A DNA stretch of 64,000 nt from Trachythela sp. YZ-2020 (Eukaryota > Cnidaria > Anthozoa > Malacalcyonacea > Clavulariidae): assembly GCA_016169945.1 (NCBI GenBank), contig JADLSH010000388.1, positions 1,150,001 through 1,214,000 on the forward strand, written 5' to 3'. Positions within the stretch are counted from its first letter, which is position 1. Every line of letters starts with the position of its first letter. Below are positions 43,015 to 53,500 of this stretch, piece by piece. Under the pieces are notes generated by a model. The model worked only from the letters and a program-made list of their open reading frames with translations. It was not told the origin of the DNA and did not search any database. Position numbers and translations under genes: made by a program.

Positions 43015-45031
43015 TCATTTTGTGCAAACAACACAGGTCAGTTCTTTACCGTCGGCGTATGGTGGACAAGGAAGAGAACCACATTGACTTTCAGCAAAAT
43101 ACAGCAGTGCACCATTCTGATCACTTTGAGATCCAGTTGTACCTTCAGCGTTCCCGTCAACACAAATAAACTGGGTTCTTCCATTGTGACTATGATGTGC
43201 TGACATGAGATAACCTTTATACTCCAAGGTCCAACCTGAGGGACAGACATTACGAGCTGGAATCATCAGGTGACTACCACGTGACTCGGTGTGACAGACT
43301 GCGCAAGGTGCATCATGGTCATGGAGGCTTTTGGGGAATATGTTTGGGTGACTATTTACTTCGTACTCAGTACCGTATATATAACTGTGTCCTTGAGAAC
43401 CAGAAGTGATTTTGTCAAATATTGGATTCAATGGTAGACAGAGATAGTTTGAAGCACCACCATGATGTGTATAATGCGATCCACCCATCACACCTAAACA
43501 AGCATGGTATAGTAATTCGTGTATTTCGGTTTGAAATACTCGTCTACAGATACATTTAAATGATAAAAATGAGCACGAACGAGGTTTTTGAGTGTTTTGC
43601 GGACATTCCTAAGTGCTATATATTTTTTCTGACTTATTTTTTGTTCCTGCATGAGGACTGTTTACATGAGCAAGGGAGGGTTGGGGAACATGGCTAGCTC
43701 ACCATGCCCTGTCAATTTAGGATTATATTTCCGCCAATTTCGTACATGATTAATTAAGCCGCGTTTACACTAGAGACCTACACTTGATCTGAGAACGACC
43801 AAGGTCAATTTTCATTTTGCATGCATATCATAATATGCCTTGCAACACGATTTCCAGCCCCGCTTGTCCGGCTCCCATGTGAAAGAAAATATATGAAACG
43901 TTATATGGCGCGGGATGCCAGCTCTGTTCATGTAAACATGCAGCCCCTCAGGCTCAGTCATCATGAAGCTAGAACTATGTATTTATCACAATTAAGACAA
44001 TATACTATACTAAATTAATGCTACTCGCGGAGCAGTGTGTATCTGCCATACTTAAGAACAAATTACCTGAATACAACATGATTGTTTTGGCAGATTTCGG
44101 ACAGTCGCTTCTTCCCCAGCGTGTGTACACCACACCACCTGTTACACCACCTGAGTCGCCTTTTACCCCTTGTGCCCCTTGTGGTCCAGGTTCACCTCGC
44201 TTTCCTGGCGAACCTGACAAGAAAAAGTATATTCTTAGTGAAGAGAATCACTACAGTTGCTTTTTAAAAGTGTTTGAAATATCACTCAATTGACATCAGT
44301 ACCCATAAGCATCGCATCACGGCCATCTCTTCCTAAAGGAAGAAGAATAACACAAATTATCAATGAGAATCAAGGTTAGGCACAACAAGGGCGTCGTAAA
44401 GCATCTGCAGTTGGGCGACTTGTCAAAGGATTTCGCCTTAACTTGAAGTTTGTGCTTAAAATTTACCTGAAGTATAAAAGTGAAACCCCCTTTTTAAGTA
44501 GGTAATAAATCTATAAAGGTTCTCCATGGTAACGATATAGCTGACCCCTTTCTCGCCAGGCATCCTGAATCATTGTCCTGAATCAGTGTAAATGCTGAAA
44601 TAATACGTTACCGTCTCGTCCAGGTAGTCCCGGAAGTCCCTGACATAATCCACTTGTTCCCTGACTTGACAAAGCTCGCCTATTACGGAAATAATGTTTA
44701 CTTCACATCTCGAATGTCACGATCATGAAGACATTTGCTCAAATTTACACTACCAGAAATATTTGTGTTCAGTGGTTTTCACTTGGTTTAATTTGCAAAA
44801 TTACACTATTCTCAGTCGCATCATATTTCCTAAGTTTTAATCTAAGTACTACATGCAACTGTACGAACGCGTTTCATGTTAACATGCATGTCATGCACAG
44901 AACAACGCTTGTAGAAGCCTATGCTTAGAATATAAATCACTTTCTGCCTACCTTTTCCTTGCTAGATCAACAGTTTCGGCTGTAACAGTGAGACACAACA
45001 ATTGAGTAACGAATAAAGTGTAGCGGAACAT
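43015..45031 (-). CDS. Short-chain collagen C4-like secreted protein, gene A
   Basis: Five exons: 45031-44952, 44679-44612, 44332-44303, 44213-44067, 43493-43015, total 804 nt, 267 residues, all with GT-AG borders and matching phases. Exon 1 encodes a signal peptide (hydrophobic LFVTQLLCLTVTA) and ends at a basic RKRR likely cut by a furin-type protease. Exons 2-4 carry a short collagen stretch (GLPGLPGRDGRDGRD, one interruption AMLM, then GSPGKRGEPGPQGAQG). The C-terminal domain (exons 4-5) has VVYTRWGRSDCP, LPLNPIFDK, APCAVC, MIPARNVCPSGWTLEYKGYL and CVVCTK. It is the globular domain of cnidarian/sponge short-chain collagens, probably trimerising in extracellular matrix. The ORF at 44005-44220 is exon 4 read into its intron. 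Very similar gene B follows upstream. Confidence 0.88.
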
Positions 45032-45339
45032 CGTATTCTTCTTTGAGTGAAAGAAGAGTTTCCTAGAATTTTATCTGAGTGCATTGACTTCCAGTCTATA
45101 CTGAGCATCCAGCCGACCAACATACTGTTAATATATATCCCGTTTGCGACATACAATACCTTAATGATGTGTAGCATTTGACAGTAACTGTTATCCTAAC
45201 TACATTTCTCCTTATATGGTGCCTTGGATAGAGATTTGGCAAGGCTTTGGTAGTAGTTGGTACAACCAACGACCTATGATTACCAAATTTGGTATCCTTG
45301 TTCATTCAGCCAATTGACTGGTTGATCTGTTTTTGCACA

Positions 45340-46430
45340 AGATACCTTGCTGGAATTCCCGGCAGGAAAGCAAAAATATATCAAAATGATAGGTGACTGG
45401 GAAGCATATGTACATAGAACAATGCGATTTCCTAAGCAATGGAAAGACATTGAAAATACCCCCTTGGTCTTCACTGGAAACACACATAACTATACGCCCT
45501 ATGTTGCTTACAAATACAAACAAGAACAACAAAACAAATCCGCTTAACGTTGAATTAGCTATAGGGCCTGTTTATATGGGGGAGAGTTACCCGGCAAGGC
45601 GAGTTACTCGAGACAAAGAAGCGATCTGTCTCAGTATGGAACCGAGTTACCATGTATTTGACCGCTGAATACTGGCATTGAATTTATGCCTCTTTCATAT
45701 ACACTTTTGAGAGCTAGATTGGGCTATGTTATTTAACAAAGTAGGAAAACAAAGGAAACCTGTATGCTCTGTTGGCGAGTGTGTTTATGATGGGAATATA
45801 TTTATCTCGCCTGGGCGAGATCCCGCCATGACGAGAGTACCCGATTGTGTCGCGTAAACAGTCACCCGGGAAGTTTTCGTAACGGCCGGGATCTCGCCTT
45901 TGCCGAGTAACTCGCCGCCGTATAAACAGGCCCTTGGTCGATATATTAGCGGATAAATTTACACATGAAGTAGTAGTTGATATCAAGCGGATTATTTTTC
46001 CCAAACAATTTCAAACATCCATTCACACGACATCGATGACATAGTATGTAATCCTGTTAATGATAGTTGCATCCAGTATCTTTGCCTTTTTAGGACAGTT
46101 TTTGTTACATTTAGATAAACATTCTTGTGTTAGGGTGCATGAAGGCGAGTATAAAAATATCCCATGTGAAAATAATGATTGACTGAGACGCATCGGCATA
46201 GAACAATCCGATTTCCCAAGCAATGGAAACTATGACAAATTCACTGAAAATACACGTAATTATATGCACTAAACACCCTACACATACAAACCGAAACAAC
46301 AAGAAAAATTCGCTTAATGCTGAATCAGTCGATTTATAAGCGGATAAATTTACATCGGATATAGTGGTACTTAACATAAGCGGATTATTTTACCCCAACG
46401 GCTTAAATTTCCTCTTATCTGTCAACGATC
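45340..46430. repeat. Diverged duplication upstream of collagen gene A
   Basis: 45390-45560 plus 45935-46000 align in order with 46160-46400 (AGAACAATnCGATTTCC, AAGCAATGGAAA, ACAACAA.AAAAnTTCGCTTAA, AAGCGGATAAATTTACA, AAGCGGATTATTTT). Copy 1 is interrupted by the MITE 45563-45934. No gene is recognised in either copy. Confidence 0.65.
45563..45934. mobile_element. MITE with AGGGCCTGTTTATA ends
   Basis: Inverted ends AGGGCCTGTTTATATGG / TATAAACAGGCCCT, with GAGTTACTCG / CGAGTAACTC text near them. 372 bp. The empty site in the second copy of the surrounding duplication supports the boundaries. Confidence 0.8.
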
Positions 46431-46866
46431 ACGACACGCAACCCAAATTAAAACATCCTGATCGCGAATGTTTAACTGTTGCCATTTTAGGAAATGCTGA
46501 ATGATACTTAAATAGATATCGTCAGCTAAGGTTCATGAAGGTCGGGTATAAAGACTTCAAGCACTATATATGAAGGTGTTAAAAGTATGCATTACAATGG
46601 ACAAGAAAGAGTCATATTGAAAGTGCGCAAGTGCATGCGCTGTGTGTTGGGTGCTGGATGCCTGTAGACAAATATGAATATAAATATTGAGAATGTCTAA
46701 AGGACAAAATGGTCATGAGCATAATATATAAATTCAAAATGTTCGGAGTTATCGATGTTTTGTATTGCATAAGATATGAACACTTTCGACAATTTTTGTT
46801 GAGACATCAACATCCAACTGAAGGCGGGTGTGAATCAAACCATGGTGGCGAGGTTAATATTAGATA

Positions 46867-47094
46867 AGGCCTGCGCTGGGACGGTAACTCGCCTTAACTC
46901 GCCGCGAGATAATGTGAGTTAAGGCGAGTTAAGGCGATTTGAGGAAAAATTGGGACTATTACGCGAAGCGATTTAAGACGAGATGAGGTAACTCGCCGCG
47001 AGATAATGCGAGTTAAGGCGATTTAAGGACAAATTGTCATTTTAAGCGATGCGATTTAAGGCGAATTAAGGCGAGTTGAGGTCCCAGAGCAGGC
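46867..47094. mobile_element. MITE with AGGCCTGCGCTGGGAC ends and AAGGCGA repeats
   Basis: Ends AGGCCTGCGCTGGGAC / GTCCCAGAGCAGGCC flanked by TTAGATA on both sides. The interior repeats GAGTTAAGGCGA and AACTCGCCGCGAGATAATG several times. Confidence 0.8.
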
Positions 47095-47441
47095 CTTAGA
47101 TAGATTTCTTAACATACTAAGACTGGAAGGACTTTCGACGTTCGACCTCGAGTGAGGGAAATGTTGCGCGACACATGTAACTGGAATAAAAATAAAAAAT
47201 AGCATAAATCGGTGTACTCCCTGAATCCTAACCCTCGATCAGTCCATGATTCCTTCTACAGTTCTAGGCTCGCTTTTCTTCAGAAAATTTTCCTTTAAAT
47301 TAAGGTTGATGAAAGCTACCACTCCTGTTGTTGTATTAAATCCATTGTTGTCTTAATCAAATAGATACTGGGTGATTTGCGTAAGATGCGAAATATATGT
47401 GCAGATCTCAAAATCGTGTTCTTTATCAAAAGCAACAAAAC

Positions 47442-47447
47442 TTTATT
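47442..47447 (-). terminator. Likely poly(A) signal AATAAA of collagen gene B
   Basis: AATAAA on the minus strand, about 110 bp beyond the stop of gene B. Confidence 0.5.
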
Positions 47448-47555
47448 TAAAAAGTTTGCTCGGTTATGTTCGGTTATAAGAATTAACAGCATTACATAAC
47501 ATATTAAACCAAGGTAAAAAAGTGTATTAAAACCAACGTTCTTAAGGCAATTGCA

Positions 47556-50500
47556 TCATTTTGTGCAAACAACGCAGGTCAGTTCTTTACCATTGCCGTA
47601 TGGTGGACAAGGAAGAGAACCACATCGACTTTCAACAATATACAGTAGATCACCATTCTGATTTGGCTGAGATCCAGTTGTAGCTTCAGCGTTCCCGTCA
47701 ACACAAATGAACTCGGTTCTTCCTTTGTGAGTAATACGCTCTGACATGAGATAACCTTTGTACTCCAGCGTCCAACGTGAGGGACAGACATTACGAGCTG
47801 GAATCATCAGGTGCTTACCTCGTGACTCGGTGTCACAGACTGCGCAAGGTGCATCGTAGTCTTCAAGGTTGTTGGGAAATATTTTGGTATCATGATCATG
47901 TGTCTCGTACTCAGTACCGTACATATAGCTGTATCCTTGAACACCGGGAGTGATTTTGTCGAATATTGGATTCAATGGTAGACAGAGATAGTTTGAAGCA
48001 CCACCAGAATGTTTATAATACGATCCACCCATCACACCTAAACATCATTAATAGAATGTAATATAAAAATCTTATCTATATCTTTCTTCTTATATTATCA
48101 GTCAAAGTAAAATTTTTAATGGAAAAAGTTTCAGATACAGGAGTATTCTTACACTTTAAAAGTTAAATCCATGTGCAACAATCAGTTCTACTATACAGTT
48201 AATATCATACAAACGTTGTCTCTGTAATTAGTAACTAGAAATACATGCTTGCAGTAACCCCTCGCCCCAGCTGAACATTGCCAGACATTACATTCCAAAA
48301 CATTCTATTGCTAATCTTTTTTATCAAAAAATCTGCCATGCAAAGGTTGTAGGCGAGTTGGATAACTGCGTTCAAAACAAATTTTTGGCTTAGAAAACAG
48401 AATTGAATCCTTGGCTCACACCCCTCTTCACGACGCAATCAAAGGCTATCGCCAAATGAAATGTTTTACTTGACGTAATCACTGTGGCCTCCTTCATTTT
48501 AAATGTGCCATTAAAATTTTGATCATTACTCTAATAGTTTGGAAAGAAGAGTGGAAGGAAACAATAATATTTTGGGAAATTTATTTTGAAAGAATAAAAA
48601 ATGGAAATTTTGTTTCAAGAAGAGGAAGCACAGTAACCATGGCAACACGATAAAATAAACTTTTCTGGAGTACAAAATTGGCAAAATTTCCAAACATCAC
48701 TCGTACTATTAATTCCTAATTGTACTCGCCATCGCATGATAACCTATACTAATTCAGACTTACTGATATGACTTACTCATGTTTTTTTATAATTCGGTCA
48801 TTCCACTCCTAACAAAGATTTATATTGAGATGACCACCCATCACACCCATGAAACCACAGAGTAGATAATATACCCAGAGACGTCACTCTCTCACAAAAT
48901 TATGTCCGAGATTTTTTATACGCATGCGCAAGCCGCCATGTTGCCAGTAAGTGTAATCCACGCCATTTCCACGCCATAATTGAGCCACTGACTGACAAAA
49001 GTGACAGGATGTATGTTAAGACAAGAAACAATATTTTTATGTTTTTGAGCAAAAAAGGGCAGTTAAAAGAATGCCTATAACGCATGAAACGTTATCGAAA
49101 TGAAGAATATTTATGCTATTTTGTTTTCTTAACCTTTACTGGACAGCTAACTTGTATTCTTACAAACAATTTTGTTAAAATTTTAGCGAAAAGACAGGGC
49201 CACAGAGTGTGTGTGTTTGATGCGGGGAAAAGTTCGAACTTTTAAAGGCCAAAAAACAACAATCCTACGTAATATTTCTTCTTTATAACATTCAGGTTGG
49301 TATATAGTCTTATCCAGATATACTTTCAAGTTAAATATCACCTTCGTATTGCCTAAGAAAGGACAGGCAGCCAAAAATTTTCCATGAACCATGTTTGGTC
49401 ATGCCTATTTTCAATATTTCAGTAACATTATTTGCTGTTTATATTCAACCTACCTATAAAGGAAACATATATACCAACCTCCATTTCTCAAAGTTTGAAT
49501 TTTACGTTGAAACATTGATTTTTCTTTACTAATATCATTATTAACAATTTTCCTCGTTACTGATTGGCTAAGAACATCAAATTTTTCTCTTAATTCTTTT
49601 TACTATGGGTATTTGGGAGAAAATACCACATGTGGTAATAATATTAATACGAAATAGCACTTGTTCTCGAAGTATTAATGAAAAATTGCACTTGTTTTTG
49701 GCGAAATATTCGTAATACCGTAATACCGAAATATTCGGTATTAAGAATATTTCGCCAAACACGCGTGCAATTTTTCATTAATACTTCTCGAACCGTGCTA
49801 TTTCCTATACTAATATTTTATCACAGTTTTGCTCGCCGAAACTTCGAGACCTCGTTTTGGGCAAAATTTTCACTAAAAGCAAATTAACGGTCCAAAACGT
49901 TGAGCGAAAAGAATACTTTAACAATTATTTTTCATTTCGAAAACTTTATGTACATTTTTGCACATTTTTTGGGCCAAACTTGCGATTTTCAATTCACAAA
50001 TTATGGCCATTCATGGCCACATCGTTTTCAGTCAGCGAACAAAAAAACAAAGAAAGAGCGTGTATCCTAGCAAAAGGATGGCGTGGTATTGCGTCAGCAA
50101 TCGCCGCCATTTTGCCAGTAAGTGTCACACACGTCATCTAGCGTGTGCAATTCGTGATCGTTCGTGATCCGCGAGGCGAAAATCGTGGACACGAAAATGT
50201 TAGGGAAAGATCCCTAGTGATACATCTGGTATATTATTAATCTGCGATGAAACATAGCCATGCGCCCGCAAAACTTGATGAACTTTGGATTCCCCATTGC
50301 TTTCCTTTTTTCCAGGGTGTAAATATCCGAGCGGAATTAGTACCCTCGCACAGCGCTTCGCGCCGGCTCGGGGACAAGTAAACAATATGTTGCGCCTTTT
50401 TTATATATATTTAAAACCCAATCTTTGTTATGTTTCACTTGTAACACAATATTTCACAAAACTTGTTATAGATTCATGCCAACCCAATTTTTAGTGAAAT

Positions 50501-53500
50501 ATCTTTTTACATATGAACCTATATTTTCACATGTAAAAGTATATGTGAAACTCGAATTTCGCATGTGAAAATTCTGAATTTCACATGTGAAATGTGCATT
50601 TTTTCACATGTGAAATGTTCTAATTTCGCATAGAATTTCACATATGAAAATGATGTGTGAAATTTTCGTAAGGGTACTACAACACAACCTTATATCGTGT
50701 AGTTAAATAGTCGTTAGACTTATTCCTAAATATAGGTAAAACAATCGTTACCAGAATACAATTCAGTAGTTCCAGAAGTATGAGGACAATGTTTTCTTCC
50801 CCAACGCGTGTACACCACTCCTGTTGATCCCCCGTCTTCTCCCTTTGGTTTTCCGCGATGTCCTGGGAACAAAAGTAATCGAAAGATTACCCACTGACAA
50901 ATAGGTAGATTTGCTTTAGCAGTTTAAAAATGAAATACCGTACATAGTGTGTAATGCGTCATCTTGTGAATTGTTTCACTTCTTAAAAGGATAGCTATTA
51001 CATCGTCTTCATTGATTGACTCTTAACTCTGATTTACACATAATCATCACTATCATGGCGGTACTATAATCTTTTTTTTCCGATTTATACGGAGTTAGGG
51101 GGAGTTGATAATCCCAATATTATCTTTATCACTTTTTGAAGTGACTAAAGAACATTCCCAATATGCATTACAAACAAACATACAAACATTATTCAGCTCA
51201 CTCCCCGAGTCCCCGTTGGGGCTTTTCAGTGACCGATTACATCAGGTACTGATCTGGCTTACCTATATTATGTACTTAGCCTACATTATCTATTTTACAA
51301 CAATTGTGATATTACTTTCCTAATCTGTATATTCTAACCCACCCAGTCAACTTTTCCTGTGCGAGGAAACTGGAATGCCCGGAGAAAACCCACGACTTTC
51401 GGCAGAGCGTTGACTTGCTCTTTTCGCATGATGAGTAAATTCCTCAGCGAGAATCGAACTCAAGACTCAGAGGCGAAAGGCGCTTGATCTTACGACTACG
51501 CCACCGAAGCCCCACAGTACTTAAATACTAAGAAGGACCGACGAAGGACCTTCGCTCGAAACGTACGTCGAAGTGCATGTTGAATTTTTGAGGTAGTTTA
51601 TCCTAAAAAACCGAAGCTTATTGTATAGACGCTACCTACACTAAATTTTCCAGTGTATACTTACCCTGTAATCCATCCCGTCCATCATGTCCTGTAGAAA
51701 GAAACATTACATACGAGTCACAAAAGGAAATATGTTAAAGTTCTTGAAGAAAAAAGGGAATATATACCATATCTTCCGGGACGTCTTGGAAAACCACGAT
51801 AGGATGGTCGATATCTACGATATCCTCGCTGTGCTATCAGACTACTATCAGAAAAAATATAGAAATAAGCTTTATAGGTAAATTTCAGGTAAATTACATG
51901 TTGATGTAAGTGTGAGGTGCCTAGATGTAGTGCTCTGGTTCTTTTTCTTTGTCCAAAGCTTAAGCAATGCAGCTAACCTGACTTAATACATGAATAATCA
52001 GATTCAGTGATTAGGCAAGAGTACTAATTCCATCCTAGCATGTATACACCCAAGCATGCATGGAGACTGGTATCTATCAAGCTTATACAAGCCGAGATTG
52101 GCCTGGTATTTGCAAACTCATGATTGTCTAAGACGACGAATTCGTCCCCATTTAGAAACTTCGCCGTTCATTTAAGAATTTCGCATAGATATTATCAACA
52201 ACTTGCAACAGCAAATGACTTTAGTCAATTTGAAATAAGTTATCAATTGTGACTAATACAAATTAACATGCGAAGGACTAATGACGCTTTTGTGTTTTGA
52301 TGCATTTTTTGTTAATCCAAATTTATTGTTAAAAATTAATCACCGCGGCGGTTATTGTTAACATTGCTATTGTCAAAAATTGTTTTTCACTGACAATATG
52401 GTTTCATGCGATCTTTGTGGGAAATGGTATCATTTAAAATGTGTACGATATGACTCAAACCTAAGTGAGTGACTCTGCCATCTGTGCACACCACCAGTTG
52501 CTATAAGAAGCCTAAAACCTCTTTGTAACGTTGTCGCCCCATAGTCTATGTGTATATATGTAAAAGAATCGATATAATTAACACTCTTTTCAACTTGCAA
52601 TTGTTTAGTTTTTAGATCAACATATGTAGAAAGGGAGGGGGCTTTTCCTAAAGGTGGGCGAATTTCCTAGGAAATTTTCTTTCCGGGGAGACGATATTCC
52701 TAGGGATGGCCCCTTTCGAAGGAAGGGGACGAATTTCCTGGGGCACGAAATTCTTGTGACACCGGTCATAAGTTTATTCTCAAAAAGATCTTTTTCTTTT
52801 AGAAATATGTTCATCAATATTAAACAACGATATTTCAAACAAAGAAAACGGCGAATAAAAACCTGGAAAATACCAAAGTGAGAAACGAAAACTGTCGCGC
52901 ATCAAGACTTAATTGGCTTTACGCCAAGGACAAGGCAAGTTTGTTTGAGTTTGTTTGTACTATATTTTGCTTTAGACAATTGTTGCTCATATCTATCGTT
53001 TATCATTGCAACTGATTTCATTCGTAAGAGTGTTTATCGACCTATCTATTTATTTATTATTATTCAACTCTTTTATAATATATATCTAATATAAGAACTT
53101 TTTGATTCGCTGAAAAGCGTGCTTAACTCGATTGAGCACGCTAAAAAAGCGCGAGAATTTAACAGCAGAAATTAAACTTGTTTTCACGCTATTTTTGTGT
53201 TGTTTATATATTATAAAATAATTTTTTCATGGTTTAGCGTGCTCAATCGAGTTATTGAGCACTAGGGAAGTTGGGAGAGCACTCAAGCAAGCACCACAGT
53301 TGGGCTCGGCTAGCGCCTCGACCAACTCTTATGCTTTTCGTGCTCTCCCGACTTCCCGCGTGTTCAATAGAGAGTTTAAGCTTCGCGTTCATACGTCAAA
53401 CGACAAACGGCAGGCGAAGAAAAATTTACGCTATAAGGCAATAAAGGGAAAATGAACTTGCTATTTTAAAACTGTAATGTATGATGATTCTTTTGAGATA

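Noticed and set aside
44018..44293. 91-codon plus-strand ORF rich in Pro
   Set aside because: Antisense of the collagen A exon; Pro-rich because it mirrors Gly codons.
48820..48865. Possible extra collagen exon start (reads GVMGGH on minus strand)
   Set aside because: Only a few codons match before a stop; probably chance or a tiny relic.
53255..53455. 66-codon ORF
   Set aside because: Falls on a foldback element; no motif.
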